Below are positions 1 to 9,090 of a stretch of DNA of 64,000 nucleotides, in pieces. The stretch comes from Kangiella profundi (GTDB lineage: Bacteria; Pseudomonadota; Gammaproteobacteria; Enterobacterales; Kangiellaceae). Made by a program: the position numbers and the translations under genes. The DNA lies in NCBI RefSeq assembly GCF_002838765.1, contig NZ_CP025120.1:2356001-2420000 (forward strand), read 5' to 3'. How positions within the stretch are numbered: position 1 is the first letter of the stretch; each line of letters starts with the position of its first letter. Under the pieces are notes generated by a model. That model was given only the letters and a program-made list of their open reading frames with translations. It had not been told where the DNA came from and ran no database searches.

Positions 1-162
1 TTTGGTTAAAAAGTTACCCGCACCAGGCGCACCAAATAATGTGTTAGAAGCGCCAGCGCCAAATGAAGCGCCAATTTCTGCTCCCTTACCTTGTTGGATC
101 AAAATAATGCCAACTAGAAGTAAGGCAACAATTAACAAACTAATCATTAAAAATAATTGCAT
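1..162 (-). CDS. secG: Preprotein translocase subunit SecG, C-terminus beyond window
   Basis: The first 54 codons of SecG are present. SecG is the small auxiliary membrane subunit of the SecYEG channel that helps SecA-driven protein export. The sequence shows a hydrophobic first membrane helix (residues 1-22), then the family hallmark [15 protein letters not shown] and a Gly/Ala-rich loop with TLFG. The start ATG at 162 lies 4 nt after the tpiA stop, so the two genes form one transcript, as is common in gammaproteobacteria. The rest of the gene, including the second helix, lies outside the window. The identity is secure despite truncation. Confidence 0.93.
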   Translation of the reverse strand, partial: MQLFLMISLLIVALLLVGIILIQQGKGAEIGASFGAGASNTLFGAPGAGNFLTK

Positions 163-166
163 CGTA

Positions 167-919
167 TTATCCTGCTATGTTGCAAATCGCGATAAACTCG
201 TCTGCTTTTAAAGAAGCCCCGCCAATCAATCCACCATCGATATCGGGCTGGGCCAACAATTCTTCGGCATTCGCAGCTTTCATGCTGCCGCCATAAAGTA
301 TCTTAATTGATTCAGCGACTTGAGCACTCTTATTACGTAAATGCGCACGAATCGCTGAATGAACTTCCTGAGCCTGGTCTGGCGATGCTGTTACGCCGGT
401 TCCGATTGCCCATACGGGTTCATAGGCCACTACTATATTAGCAAATGCATCAATACCGAGGGTATCGATCACAGCATCTAACTGCTGCTCTACTACTTGC
501 ATAGTGGTGCCTTTTTCTCTTTGTTCAAGGGTTTCCCCAACGCAAAGAATCGGTGTTAAACCACACTCGATAGCCTTGCCGGTCTTGTGTGCCACCAAAA
601 TATCGGTTTCGCAATATAAGCTGCGGCGCTCCGAGTGGCCAACAATAACGTATTGGCATCCGTTGTCTTTCAGCATATCACCACTGATTTCACCGGTGTA
701 GGCGCCCTGTTCCTGTTCGCTTAAATCTTGTCCGCCAACAGCAATGGCTTTGTCGCCAATCAGGTTCTTAACTAAGGGGATATAAATAGTGGGAGGACAA
801 ACCAATACGTCGCTTTTCATTGCCGCATTCAACTGCCCAGTCATGCCGTTCATTAATGTTTCGATGAATGACTTACTGCCGTGCATTTTCCAGTTGCCTG
901 CGATCAGCTTAGTGCGCAC
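167..919 (-). CDS. tpiA: Triosephosphate isomerase
   Basis: Cytosolic glycolytic enzyme that interconverts dihydroxyacetone phosphate and glyceraldehyde 3-phosphate. At 250 aa it is normal family length. Visible catalytic elements are GNWKMH with Lys11, the electrophilic His95 in VGHSERRS, and the base Glu167 in [11 protein letters not shown], which leads into the mobile loop 6. The phosphate-binding motifs ILYGGS and GGLIGGASL close the barrel. The start codon is GTG, placed directly before the conserved N-terminus [10 protein letters not shown]. It is followed after 4 nt by secG on the same strand. Nothing about the gene is unusual. Confidence 0.97.
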   Translation of the reverse strand: MRTKLIAGNWKMHGSKSFIETLMNGMTGQLNAAMKSDVLVCPPTIYIPLVKNLIGDKAIAVGGQDLSEQEQGAYTGEISGDMLKDNGCQYVIVGHSERRSLYCETDILVAHKTGKAIECGLTPILCVGETLEQREKGTTMQVVEQQLDAVIDTLGIDAFANIVVAYEPVWAIGTGVTASPDQAQEVHSAIRAHLRNKSAQVAESIKILYGGSMKAANAEELLAQPDIDGGLIGGASLKADEFIAICNIAG

Positions 920-1089
920 TTGGATGACTCCTCTTTATAACCGCTTAAAACCTGTGCCGATTACCTGTTTTGCCAGCGATTTTGACATCAAACGCCCAGC
1001 GGCAATCGCCCCTTTTAACAAAAGGGCGCAAATATTAACCGAGGGCTGAGATTAAAACAAGCTCTGTTGACTCTGATCAGCAGTTTTTG

Positions 1090-1120
1090 GCTTTTCTGGG
1101 CCGATTTCCCCAGAAAAAGC
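1090..1120. other. Stem-loop in the tpiA/nqrA intergenic region
   Basis: GCTTTTCTGGG and CCCAGAAAAAGC form an 11-bp stem with one bulged A around an 8-nt loop. No T-tract follows on either strand, so it is not a classical terminator. It lies in the 417-nt gap (920-1336) between the divergent tpiA and nqrA genes. The role is unknown; it could be a leader structure for either transcript. Confidence 0.4.
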
Positions 1121-1145
1121 ATGGATTTTGAGCTATTGATCCAAG

Positions 1146-1151
1146 TATAAT
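1146..1151 (+). promoter_or_regulatory. Possible -10 box for the nqr operon
   Basis: A perfect TATAAT is followed by a GC-rich discriminator (ACGCGCC). It is 186 nt upstream of nqrA, and no convincing -35 sits at standard spacing. The reverse strand of the same bases carries TATTAT and TATACT, so it could instead serve tpiA. The assignment is tentative. Confidence 0.35.
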
Positions 1152-1160
1152 ACGCGCCGT

Positions 1161-1191
1161 TTAAGGTCGATTGGCTAAATTTTGACCTTAA
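1161..1191 (+). other. Inverted repeat in the nqrA leader
   Basis: TTAAGGTC (1161-1168) and GACCTTAA (1184-1191) are perfect 8-nt inverted arms around 15 nt. They lie just downstream of the TATAAT box and so would fall at the 5' end of an nqr transcript. This could be a protein-binding palindrome or an RNA stem. No known family is recognised. Confidence 0.4.
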
Positions 1192-1237
1192 TTTGGAACT
1201 ATGGCACCTGAAAACCCGTAATAACAACAAGATATGA

Positions 1238-1270
1238 CTGGTTGTAGCTAGCTACAGACCAGGTCTTTTT
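1238..1270 (+). terminator. Terminator-like hairpin 66 nt upstream of nqrA
   Basis: An 11-bp stem (CTGGTTGTAGC with GCTACAGACCAG, one bulged G, TA loop) contains a perfect 14-nt palindrome at 1243-1256. It is followed by GTCTTTTTG. Stem plus T5 in the plus direction, inside the leader and before the first gene, suggests a transcription attenuator or an mRNA stability element. Confidence 0.45.
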
Positions 1271-1336
1271 GTTATGGGTCGGTTTTGCAGAATCCATAGT
1301 GAAGTGACAACCATCAGGTAATAAAAGTAGCGACCT

Positions 1337-2683
1337 ATGATTAAGATTAAGAAAGGCCTGGACCTGCCAATTGAAGGGCAACCAGAGCAAACGATCTCAG
1401 CTGGTGCTACGGTAAAAACCGTCGCCATATTAGGCGAAGACTATGTTGGTATGAAGCCGACCATGCATGTGCAGGAAGGTGATGTAGTTAAGAAAGGCCA
1501 ACTAATCTTCGAAGATAAGAAAACCCCCGGAGTAAAATACACTGCTCCAGCAGCTGGTACGATTAAAGCCATTAACCGTGGTAATAAACGTAAGCTGTTG
1601 TCAGTAGTGGTTGAAGTTGCCGAGCAAGAAGAAGCGGTTAGCTTTAATAAGTTTAGTCCTGAACAGCTATCTGGCTTGAGTCGCGAAGCGATTGTCGAGC
1701 AAATGGTTGAGTCAGGCATGTGGACTGCTCTTCGTAAACGCCCCTATTCAAAAGTTCCTGCAATCGATAGTGAGACTCAGGCCATTTTCGTTTCAGCCAT
1801 GGATACTAATCCGCTAGCGGCTGACCCTGAAGTCATTATCAGCGAGCAGAATGAAGCCTTTAACTTTGGTTTGGATATTCTTGCTCAGCTATCCGGTGAC
1901 AAGGTTTTTGTGGCGACTCGCCCTAATTCATCTCTTACCAAGAGCAGCAATGCCAAGGTTAAGTATGAAGAGTTCTCTGGCCCACATCCTGCAGGCTTAG
2001 TGGGTACTCACATTCATTTCTTATACCCGGCATCTATGAGCCGTCCTGTTTGGTACATTGGCTATCAGGATGTGATTGCTCTGGCTAAGCTATTTATTGA
2101 TGGTGAGCTTCATACCGATCGTGTTATCGCGCTTGGCGGTACCATGATTAAGAATCCTCGCCTGATCCGCACCCGTATCGGTGCCAGCCTGGACGAGTTG
2201 TTAGCTGATGAAGAAAACGATGCTGATAACCGTCATATTTCAGGTTCGGTGTTGAGTGGCTTTAACGCTATTGATGCTCGCGCCTATCTTGGCCGTTACC
2301 ACAATCAGGTCACTGTCATCCGCGAAGGTCGTGATAAAGAGTTCTTCGGCTGGGCGATGCCTGGTTCTGACAAGTTCTCAGTGACTCGTGCCTTCTTTGG
2401 TCATGTGTTCCGTAACAAGCGCTTCAACATGACGACTACTACAGGTGGTTCTGAGCGTTCGATTATGCCTATCGGTAACTATGAGCGTGTCATGCCTTTG
2501 GATATCCTGCCAACTCAGCTGTTACGCGCTATCGTGACTAATGACACTGTACTGGCACAGGAACTGGGTTGTCTGGAGCTGGACGAGGAAGATTTGGCCT
2601 TGTGTACTTATGTTTGCCCTGGCAAATACGAGTATGGCTCCATTCTTCGCGAAAATCTGACTAAGATTGAGAAAGAAGGATAA
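1337..2683 (+). CDS. nqrA: Na+-translocating NADH:quinone reductase subunit A
   Basis: Peripheral subunit of Na+-NQR, the respiratory complex that oxidises NADH, reduces ubiquinone and pumps Na+ outward. At 448 aa it has the typical length, and it begins with the hallmark [14 protein letters not shown]. NqrA has no cofactor and is implicated in quinone binding on the cytoplasmic face. It is the first gene of a co-directional nqrABCDEF-apbE-nqrM cluster, with nqrB starting 11 nt after its stop. The ribosome-binding site before the ATG is weak, but the start agrees with the family N-terminus. A sodium-driven respiratory chain fits a marine organism. Confidence 0.97.
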   Translation: MIKIKKGLDLPIEGQPEQTISAGATVKTVAILGEDYVGMKPTMHVQEGDVVKKGQLIFEDKKTPGVKYTAPAAGTIKAINRGNKRKLLSVVVEVAEQEEAVSFNKFSPEQLSGLSREAIVEQMVESGMWTALRKRPYSKVPAIDSETQAIFVSAMDTNPLAADPEVIISEQNEAFNFGLDILAQLSGDKVFVATRPNSSLTKSSNAKVKYEEFSGPHPAGLVGTHIHFLYPASMSRPVWYIGYQDVIALAKLFIDGELHTDRVIALGGTMIKNPRLIRTRIGASLDELLADEENDADNRHISGSVLSGFNAIDARAYLGRYHNQVTVIREGRDKEFFGWAMPGSDKFSVTRAFFGHVFRNKRFNMTTTTGGSERSIMPIGNYERVMPLDILPTQLLRAIVTNDTVLAQELGCLELDEEDLALCTYVCPGKYEYGSILRENLTKIEKEG

Positions 2684-2694
2684 GAGAGGCTACC

Positions 2695-3900
2695 ATGGGT
2701 TTAAAAAACTTTATTGAAAAAATCGAGCCGCATTTTGAGAAAGGCGGCAAGTGGGAAAAGTGGTATGCCTTGTACGAAGCTGCAGCTACCATTTTCTATA
2801 CACCAGGTCACGTTGCCAAAGGTGGCACACACGTTCGCGACAACATTGACCTGAAACGCATCATGATCATGGTTTGGTTTGCTACTTTCCCAGCCATGTT
2901 CTGGGGCATGTGGAACGTTGGTTATCAAGCACAGCTTGGTCTGGCTTCAGGTTTAACACTACCTGACGCTTGGCAAGTAGACTTCTTCCAGTTCTTCGGC
3001 GGTGCTATTACGCCTGAAACCGGTGTGCTTGGACTGATGTTCTATGGTGCCTGTTTCTTTATCCCTATCTATGCAGTTACCTTTATCGTCGGTGGCTTCT
3101 GGGAAGTATTATTTGCCAGCGTTCGCGGTCATGAGATCAACGAAGGATTCTTCGTCACTTCGATTCTTTTCGCATTGATCCTGCCTGCAGAAATTCCGCT
3201 ATGGCAAGTTGCTCTCGGTATATCCTTCGGTGTGGTAGTGGCTAAAGAAATTTTCGGTGGTACTGGTAAGAACTTTATGAACCCTGCCTTGGCAGGTCGT
3301 GCTTTCCTGTTCTTCGCTTATCCAAGCGAAATTTCAGGTGCTGAAGTTTGGGCTGCTGTTGACGGTTTCACCAGCGCAACTCCGTTGGCCGCTGCCGCTC
3401 AGGGTGCTATTACTGACTATGGTATTACTCAGAGCTGGTGGGACGCTTTCATGGGCCGTATCCCTGGCTCAATAGGTGAAGTATCAACGCTGATGATCAT
3501 TATTGGTGGTCTGTTCATCATCTATGCCCGTATCGCTTCATGGCGCATCGTGCTGGGTGTATTGTTCGGCATGATCGGTATGACACTTATCCTTAATTCA
3601 ATGGGCAGCGAAAGCAATCCTATGTTTGCTATGCCTTGGTACTGGCACTTAGTCACGGGTGGTTTTGCCTTTGGTATGTTCTTTATGGCTACCGACCCTG
3701 TATCAGCGTCATTGACCAATAAAGGTAAGTGGTATTTCGGTGCATTAATCGGTGTCATGGTGGTATTGATTCGTGTGGTCAACCCTGCATTCCCAGAGGG
3801 TATGATGCTTGCGATTCTATTCGCTAACCTGTTTGCACCATTGATTGACCACTTCGTCGTTCAAGGCAACATCAAGCGGAGGGCTCGTCGTCATGTCTAA
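2695..3900 (+). CDS. nqrB: Na+-NQR subunit B, FMN-carrying membrane protein
   Basis: Integral membrane subunit (401 aa, about ten predicted helices) and a main part of the Na+ pathway. It binds riboflavin and carries a covalent FMN on a threonine. The flavinylation motif is visible as DGFTSATPL, predicting attachment at Thr229. The C-terminus is strongly basic ([10 protein letters not shown]) and overlaps the nqrC start by 8 nt, suggesting translational coupling. GAGAGG lies before the ATG. The transferase needed for the FMN bond, ApbE, is encoded downstream in the same cluster. Confidence 0.97.
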   Translation: MGLKNFIEKIEPHFEKGGKWEKWYALYEAAATIFYTPGHVAKGGTHVRDNIDLKRIMIMVWFATFPAMFWGMWNVGYQAQLGLASGLTLPDAWQVDFFQFFGGAITPETGVLGLMFYGACFFIPIYAVTFIVGGFWEVLFASVRGHEINEGFFVTSILFALILPAEIPLWQVALGISFGVVVAKEIFGGTGKNFMNPALAGRAFLFFAYPSEISGAEVWAAVDGFTSATPLAAAAQGAITDYGITQSWWDAFMGRIPGSIGEVSTLMIIIGGLFIIYARIASWRIVLGVLFGMIGMTLILNSMGSESNPMFAMPWYWHLVTGGFAFGMFFMATDPVSASLTNKGKWYFGALIGVMVVLIRVVNPAFPEGMMLAILFANLFAPLIDHFVVQGNIKRRARRHV

Positions 3901-4654
3901 GAAAGAAAGTCCAATGAAAACCATTGTAGTGGCAGTCATTCTGAGCTTGGTGTGTTCAGTTGTTGTTTCTGTTGCTGCGATTAAATTAAAGCCTTTACAG
4001 GAAACCAATAAGGAGCTTGACCGTAAGCTCAACATCCTTATTGCTGCCGGTTTGATCGATGGTCAGGCGCAAGCGACCAAAAAGCAAATCGAAGAAACCT
4101 TCAAGCAAGTTGAAACTCGCGTTGTTGACTTATCAACTGGTGAGTATGTAGAAGCTCCTCAAGGTTTCGAGCAACGTAAAGCTGCTAAAGATCCAAGCAT
4201 GAATGTTCGTATTGAAGATGATATTGCTGGTATCAGAACGCGTTCTAAATTGGCTAATGTTTATCTGGTAAAGAAAGACGGTCAATTGGATACCATCATC
4301 CTTCCTTTCCATGGCTATGGTCTTTGGTCAACCATGTATGGCTTCCTGGCCCTTGATACCGATACGACAACCGTTGTTGGCTTGAAGTATTACGATCAGG
4401 CGGAAACTGCCGGTCTTGGTGGCGAAATTGAAAACCCAAAATGGCGTGCAATCTGGCCTGGTAAAGAAGTGCTCAACGAGCAGGGCGAGCCTGTGATTCA
4501 AATCGTTAAAGGCGAAGCCAAAAACGAACATCAGGTAGACGGCCTGTCTGGTGCTACCTTGACCAGTAATGGCGTAGAGAACTCTTTACGTTACTGGTTA
4601 AGCGACGATGCATTCGGACCTTACCTGGCTAAAGTAAGAGCGGGGGAATTGTAA
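3893..4654 (+). CDS. nqrC: Na+-NQR subunit C, covalent FMN protein
   Basis: Membrane-anchored subunit with a periplasmic FMN domain that passes electrons within Na+-NQR. One N-terminal helix (about residues 9-30 of 253) is followed by a soluble domain with the motif [16 protein letters not shown]. The flavinylated threonine should be Thr222. An in-frame ATG 48 nt upstream lies inside nqrB. I chose 3893 because GCGGAGGG sits about 10 nt before it and [10 protein letters not shown] fits the family start. The gene overlaps nqrB by 8 nt, and nqrD follows after a single base. Confidence 0.96.
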   Translation: MSKKESPMKTIVVAVILSLVCSVVVSVAAIKLKPLQETNKELDRKLNILIAAGLIDGQAQATKKQIEETFKQVETRVVDLSTGEYVEAPQGFEQRKAAKDPSMNVRIEDDIAGIRTRSKLANVYLVKKDGQLDTIILPFHGYGLWSTMYGFLALDTDTTTVVGLKYYDQAETAGLGGEIENPKWRAIWPGKEVLNEQGEPVIQIVKGEAKNEHQVDGLSGATLTSNGVENSLRYWLSDDAFGPYLAKVRAGEL

Positions 4655-4655
4655 A

Positions 4656-5291
4656 ATGGCATTTGATAAACAAGAAGCCAAATCGGTCTTATTCTCACCG
4701 ATTTTTAACAACAACCCAATTGCCCTTCAGGTATTGGGTATTTGTTCTGCGCTGGCAGTAACCAGTAAACTTGAAACCGCATTGGTTATGAGTTTGGCAC
4801 TAACTACGGTTGTGGCTTTCTCTAACTTGCTAATCAGTTTGATTCGTAAGCAGATTCCATCAAGCATCCGTATTATCGTCCAGATGACCATCATTGCGTC
4901 ATTGGTAATTCTGGTTGACCAGGTATTGAAAGCTTACGCTTATGAAGTCTCTAAGCAGCTTTCGGTTTTCGTCGGCTTGATTATCACCAACTGTATCGTG
5001 ATGGGTCGTGCTGAAGCCTACGCCATGAAAAATGGTCCAGCCATGAGTTTCCTTGATGGTTTGGGTAACGGCCTTGGCTACTCTGTGTTACTGATTATCG
5101 TTGGTATTATTCGCGAGCTATTCGGCTCAGGTAAACTATTAGATTTCACCATTTTCCCGACTATCGCAGATGGCGGCTGGTATCACACTAATGGTCTATT
5201 AATGTTGCCAGCGAGCTCTTTCTTTATCATTGGTTTGTTAATCTGGGCACTGCGTACCTGGAAAACCGATCAAGTGGAGGATGCTGAATAA
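4656..5291 (+). CDS. nqrD: Na+-NQR subunit D
   Basis: Integral membrane subunit (211 aa, about six helices), homologous to RnfE and NqrE. NqrD and NqrE together hold an intramembrane iron centre bound by four cysteines, two from each subunit. The sequence shows [12 protein letters not shown], the inverted-repeat motif carrying one of these cysteines, and an early Cys in [19 protein letters not shown] precedes the ATG closely. The gene overlaps nqrE by one base. Loading iron into this centre is the proposed job of NqrM, also encoded here. Confidence 0.96.
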   Translation: MAFDKQEAKSVLFSPIFNNNPIALQVLGICSALAVTSKLETALVMSLALTTVVAFSNLLISLIRKQIPSSIRIIVQMTIIASLVILVDQVLKAYAYEVSKQLSVFVGLIITNCIVMGRAEAYAMKNGPAMSFLDGLGNGLGYSVLLIIVGIIRELFGSGKLLDFTIFPTIADGGWYHTNGLLMLPASSFFIIGLLIWALRTWKTDQVEDAE

Positions 5292-5899
5292 TGGATCATT
5301 ATATTTCCCTATTTGCAAAAGCGGTTTTCGTTGAAAACATCGCCCTGGCATTCTTGCTGGGTATGTGTACTTTCCTGGCAGTTTCAAAGAAAGTTCAAAC
5401 TGCCATTGGTCTTGGTATTGCGGTTGTTATCGTACAAACGATTACTGTTCCAGTGAACAACCTGTTGCTTAACGGCTTATTGAAAGAAGGCGCTTTAGCG
5501 TGGGCTGGTTTCCCAGAAGCTGACCTTAGCTTCCTTGGCCTTATCGTTTATATCGGCGTTATTGCTGCACTTGTTCAGATTCTTGAAATGACTTTGGATA
5601 AATTCTTCCCAGCACTGTATCAGTCACTTGGTATCTTCCTACCATTGATTACTGTGAACTGTGCGATTCTGGGTGGTTCATTATTCATGGTTGAGCGTGA
5701 TTACAACTTCCCTGAGTCAGTGGTTTATGGCTTTGGTTCTGGTTTCGGTTGGGCTTTAGCGATTGTTGCCCTGGCCGGTATCCGTGAGAAGATGAAGTAT
5801 TCAGATGTACCAGATGGTTTACGTGGATTAGGTATTACCTTTATCACCGTTGGCTTGATGGCCCTTGGCTTTATGTCTTTCTCAGGCATCAAACTGTAA
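5291..5899 (+). CDS. nqrE: Na+-NQR subunit E
   Basis: Integral membrane subunit (202 aa, about six helices) paired with NqrD around the intramembrane iron site. Cysteines expected for the site are visible in [11 protein letters not shown] and in [13 protein letters not shown]. These are the two pseudo-symmetric half-helix motifs of the NqrE/RnfA family. It starts on the last base of nqrD, and GTGGAGG upstream serves as ribosome-binding site. Length and motif spacing are normal. Confidence 0.96.
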   Translation: MDHYISLFAKAVFVENIALAFLLGMCTFLAVSKKVQTAIGLGIAVVIVQTITVPVNNLLLNGLLKEGALAWAGFPEADLSFLGLIVYIGVIAALVQILEMTLDKFFPALYQSLGIFLPLITVNCAILGGSLFMVERDYNFPESVVYGFGSGFGWALAIVALAGIREKMKYSDVPDGLRGLGITFITVGLMALGFMSFSGIKL

Positions 5900-5919
5900 A
5901 CGAGTAGAGAGGTTAACTA

Positions 5920-7146
5920 ATGAGTGAAATAGTATTAGGCGTTGCCCTGTTTACGGTAGTGATTTTCGGACTAGTTCTGGTGATTTTATTCGCCCGTAAA
6001 CAACTCGTAAGCACAGGTGATGTCAAGATTGATATTAATGGTGAAGCTGACAAGGCTGTAACCGTACCTGCTGGTAGTAAGCTGCTAAATGCATTGTCTG
6101 ATAGCGGCATCTTCCTGTCGTCAGCCTGTGGCGGCGGCGGTACCTGCGGTCAGTGCGTGTGTAAAGTGCTTGATGGTGGCGGTTCTATTCTACCAACCGA
6201 GGAAAGCCACATTACTCGTCGTGAAGCCAGAGAAGGCTACCGTTTGTCATGTCAGGTTGCAGTTAAGCAGGACATGAAAATCGAAGTTCCTGAAGAAGTT
6301 TTTGGTACTAAAAAATGGGATTGTGAAGTTATCTCTAACGATAACAAAGCAACTTTCATTAAAGAATTAGTACTTAAAATTCCTAACGGTGAAAGCGTAC
6401 CTTTCCGTGCTGGTGGTTACATTCAGATTGAAGCTCCGCCGCATAAAGTTAAGTTCAGCGACTTTGATGTTCCTGAAAAATTCCGTGAAGACTGGGAGCG
6501 TTTCAAGCTGTTTGACCTTGAGTCAGAAGTTAAAGAAGAAACTATCCGTGCTTATTCAATGGCTAACTATCCAGAAGAAGAAGGCATCATCATGTTGAAC
6601 GTGCGTATCGCTACGCCTCCGCCACGTGATATGTCATTGCCACCAGGCAAAATGTCTTCTTATATCTGGGGCCTTAAAGCGGGCGATAAAGTAACGATTT
6701 CTGGTCCTTATGGTGAATTCTTCGCTAAAGATACTGACGCAGAAATGGTCTTTATTGGTGGTGGTGCTGGTATGGCTCCGATGCGTTCGCACATTTTCGA
6801 TCAGCTACGTCGCATTAAAACTGACCGTAAGATCAGCTTCTGGTACGGTGCACGTAGTTCTCGCGAAATGTTCTACGTAGAAGACTTCGACATGCTGGCA
6901 AAAGAAAATCCAAACTTTGAATGGCATGTTGCTTTGTCAGATCCGCAACCTGAAGATAACTGGGAAGGCTATACTGGATTTATTCATAATGTTCTATATG
7001 AGAACTACTTGAAAGACCACCCAGCTCCAGAAGATTGTGAGTTCTATATGTGTGGACCTCCAATGATGAACGCCGCCTGTATCCAGATGCTTGAAGATTT
7101 AGGTGTTGAGCGCGAAAACATCTTATTGGATGACTTCGGTGGTTAA
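5920..7146 (+). CDS. nqrF: Na+-NQR subunit F, NADH dehydrogenase flavoprotein
   Basis: Entry subunit of Na+-NQR (408 aa). It oxidises NADH on FAD and passes electrons through a 2Fe-2S cluster. Domains in order are an N-terminal membrane helix (residues 3-24), a ferredoxin domain with Cys70, Cys76, Cys79 and Cys111, the FAD motif RAYSMANYP, and the NADH-binding [12 protein letters not shown]. The ending LDDFGG is typical of NqrF. AGAGAGG lies upstream of the ATG. A strong terminator follows the stop codon and separates the structural genes from apbE. Confidence 0.97.
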   Translation: MSEIVLGVALFTVVIFGLVLVILFARKQLVSTGDVKIDINGEADKAVTVPAGSKLLNALSDSGIFLSSACGGGGTCGQCVCKVLDGGGSILPTEESHITRREAREGYRLSCQVAVKQDMKIEVPEEVFGTKKWDCEVISNDNKATFIKELVLKIPNGESVPFRAGGYIQIEAPPHKVKFSDFDVPEKFREDWERFKLFDLESEVKEETIRAYSMANYPEEEGIIMLNVRIATPPPRDMSLPPGKMSSYIWGLKAGDKVTISGPYGEFFAKDTDAEMVFIGGGAGMAPMRSHIFDQLRRIKTDRKISFWYGARSSREMFYVEDFDMLAKENPNFEWHVALSDPQPEDNWEGYTGFIHNVLYENYLKDHPAPEDCEFYMCGPPMMNAACIQMLEDLGVERENILLDDFGG

Positions 7147-7180
7147 TCCCCTTGGGTTATAACTGAAGGTTCTATAAAAT

Positions 7181-7207
7181 AGGCAGTCTTTATGACTGCC
7201 TTTTTTT
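7181..7207 (+). terminator. Rho-independent terminator after nqrF
   Basis: AGGCAGTC (7181-7188) pairs with GACTGCC (7194-7200), followed directly by seven T. It lies 34 nt after nqrF and ends 8 nt before the chosen apbE start. It should end or reduce transcription from nqrABCDEF into apbE. Confidence 0.85.
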
Positions 7208-7215
7208 ATGCCTGT

Positions 7216-8244
7216 ATGAAACTACTGTTCAGCACATTATTGTTTGCATTAACTCTCACCGCCTGCCAGCAGGAAAGTCAATATACCAAGTTGTCCGGTA
7301 ACACCATGGGCACAACTTATAACCTGACTTTTGAATCCAATAATGTTTCTGTTGAGGAATTAAAAGGGGCAGTTACTCAGGAACTCGAGACTATCAATCA
7401 ATTGATGTCCACTTATATTCCTGATAGTGAAATCAACAAGTTTAACGCTCTAACTAACGATCAGTGCTTTGCCTTTTCTGATGCTACCTGGTTGGTGTTA
7501 GTTGCCGCTAAAGATATTTATCATCAAACCAACGGTGCTTTTGATATTACAGTTGGTCCCCTAATTCAACGTTGGGGCTTTGACGCGGCAGAGTATAACG
7601 ATAAGGTTCCTGCTGAAGAAGAAGTCATCGCACTCAAACAGTCGGTTGGCACAGAAAAACTACGATTTGATTATCAAGGACAGTGTATTTCTAAAGCTTC
7701 TCCTGAATTAACAATCAACCTATCAGCAATAGCAAAAGGCTATGCGGTTGATCAGATTGCCAATATCATGGAGCAGTTTGAAATTACCAATTACCTTGTA
7801 GAAATTGGTGGTGAAACAAAAGGGCACGGCGTTAACCTTCACGGTTTTCCTTGGCGCATAGCCGTTGAAAAGCCAGCCTCCGGCATCCATCAACAGCAGC
7901 TACTAATCGTCGCATTGAGCAATAATTCCATTGCAACGTCAGGTGACTATCGCAATTACTTTGAAGTCAATGGCCAGCGGTTCTCGCATACTATCGACCC
8001 AGCAACAGGCTACCCCATTACGCACAACCTGACCTCTGTTTCGGTTATTCATCCGAGTAATATGTATGCCGATGCTTATGCAACTGCATTTAGTGTCATG
8101 GGTTATGATCGTACCCAGCAATTTGCTCAACAGCACCAGTTACCAATTTTCCTGGTTAAGAATGAGGATGACCGTTTGACTACATTTGCCAACGAACTGT
8201 TCAATAAAATGATAATTGACCCTAGTCAATCTAATGGTGAATAG
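7216..8244 (+). CDS. apbE: FAD:protein FMN transferase (lipoprotein)
   Basis: ApbE moves FMN from FAD onto threonines of NqrB and NqrC, using Mg2+, on the periplasmic side. Motifs seen are GNTMGTTYN, SAIAKGYAVDQI, EIGGE and HTIDPATGYPI. The 342-aa protein starts with a lipoprotein signal peptide, MKLLFSTLLFALTLTAC, with the lipobox LTAC. An in-frame ATG at 7192 would add eight residues but lies inside the nqrF terminator hairpin, so I chose 7216. No good ribosome-binding site is seen, because the bases upstream are the T-tract. Expression may depend on terminator readthrough or on a promoter inside nqrF. Confidence 0.93.
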   Translation: MKLLFSTLLFALTLTACQQESQYTKLSGNTMGTTYNLTFESNNVSVEELKGAVTQELETINQLMSTYIPDSEINKFNALTNDQCFAFSDATWLVLVAAKDIYHQTNGAFDITVGPLIQRWGFDAAEYNDKVPAEEEVIALKQSVGTEKLRFDYQGQCISKASPELTINLSAIAKGYAVDQIANIMEQFEITNYLVEIGGETKGHGVNLHGFPWRIAVEKPASGIHQQQLLIVALSNNSIATSGDYRNYFEVNGQRFSHTIDPATGYPITHNLTSVSVIHPSNMYADAYATAFSVMGYDRTQQFAQQHQLPIFLVKNEDDRLTTFANELFNKMIIDPSQSNGE

Positions 8245-8317
8245 GCAAGAAATAGCTTATTTTATAAACATCCTATGATAAAATAGCCCTGTTTTTAGCA
8301 ATTATTGGTATTCAATC

Positions 8318-8536
8318 GTGACAAGTACTTTACTGCTCGCCTTTTTCCTATTCATAGCTGTCATAATCGTAATGGCGGTTGGCTATCTTGTTCAGCAGAA
8401 ACGTATTAGCGGAAGCTGTGGTGGGCTGGATGCTTTGGGTATTGAGAAAGCCTGTGATTGCGACAAGCCTTGTGCAAAAAAGCGTGCTCGCCTGCGAAAC
8501 GAGCGACGCCTTAATGTTGAAATACTAGAAGACTAA
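8318..8536 (+). CDS. nqrM: Na+-NQR maturation protein NqrM
   Basis: Small membrane protein (72 aa, DUF539 family) required for assembly of Na+-NQR, proposed to deliver iron to the NqrD/NqrE site. One N-terminal helix is followed by a cysteine-rich tail, SCGGLDALGIEKACDCDKPC, with five cysteines, and then a basic end. The start codon is GTG. It lies 73 nt after apbE, and this gap contains an AT-rich stretch that could hold its own promoter. Position after apbE is the usual arrangement. Confidence 0.93.
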   Translation: MTSTLLLAFFLFIAVIIVMAVGYLVQQKRISGSCGGLDALGIEKACDCDKPCAKKRARLRNERRLNVEILED

Positions 8537-8548
8537 TTGGTTATCTGA

Positions 8549-8953
8549 TTAGTCTTTGCGACCTACAAATTGAATTGCCTTAAGAATACTCTGACGAGAA
8601 ATCATTCCTACTAACTGACTTTTCTCCATTACCGGATACATGCGGCAATTATCTTTTAAGAAACGCTCTGCAACATCGGCAATATTATCATCCGGGTGAA
8701 CCGTTTTAACCTCTTTAGTCATTAAATCCATGACTCGGTGTCCCAAGTCCCCATGATAGATTGCACTTAGAACGGTGTGCAGACAGTCTTTTTCTGAAAT
8801 GAAACCCACTAATCGATTATGGTCATCCAATACTGGTGCTCCTGTTAAACGGTATTCCAGCATTGTCTGAGCAGCTTCTACTATATCTGTTTGTGGTTTT
8901 AATGTGATCATTGCCGAGGTCATATAATCTCTGACATGAACGGACTTTATCAT
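8549..8953 (-). CDS. CBS-domain pair protein
   Basis: A 134-aa cytosolic protein made of two CBS domains (about residues 5-60 and 72-130) and nothing else. CBS pairs usually bind adenine nucleotides or act as small-ligand sensors. The exact ligand and partner cannot be told from sequence. The frame is open 57 nt further upstream, but the ATG at 8953 is preceded by AAGGAGT at ideal distance and gives the typical start MIKSVHVRDYMT. It is convergent with nqrM, with only 12 nt between stops, and stands alone on its strand. Confidence 0.85.
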   Translation of the reverse strand: MIKSVHVRDYMTSAMITLKPQTDIVEAAQTMLEYRLTGAPVLDDHNRLVGFISEKDCLHTVLSAIYHGDLGHRVMDLMTKEVKTVHPDDNIADVAERFLKDNCRMYPVMEKSQLVGMISRQSILKAIQFVGRKD

Positions 8954-9034
8954 AAAGCTACTCCTTGATTTTATTGTAAGAACTGAACAGCTATTTCGCT
9001 TATCTTTCACTTTGATAGTAGCTTATTTACCTTA

Positions 9035-9064
9035 AAAAACAAAGCCCGGCAAATGCCGGGCTTT
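9035..9064 (-). terminator. Terminator after the OmpA-like gene
   Basis: AAAGCCCGGC and GCCGGGCTTT form a 10-bp stem with a 4-nt loop. On the minus strand the stem is followed by GTTTTTT, so it ends transcription of the ompA-like gene. It lies 27 nt past that stop and 82 nt upstream of the CBS gene start. Confidence 0.85.
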
Positions 9065-9090
9065 GATAGAGGTCAAACTATCTAAATATT

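Noticed and set aside
3845..3892. Earlier start for nqrC
   Set aside because: It lies wholly inside nqrB, lacks a ribosome-binding site, and adds residues not seen in NqrC. 3893 has GCGGAGGG.
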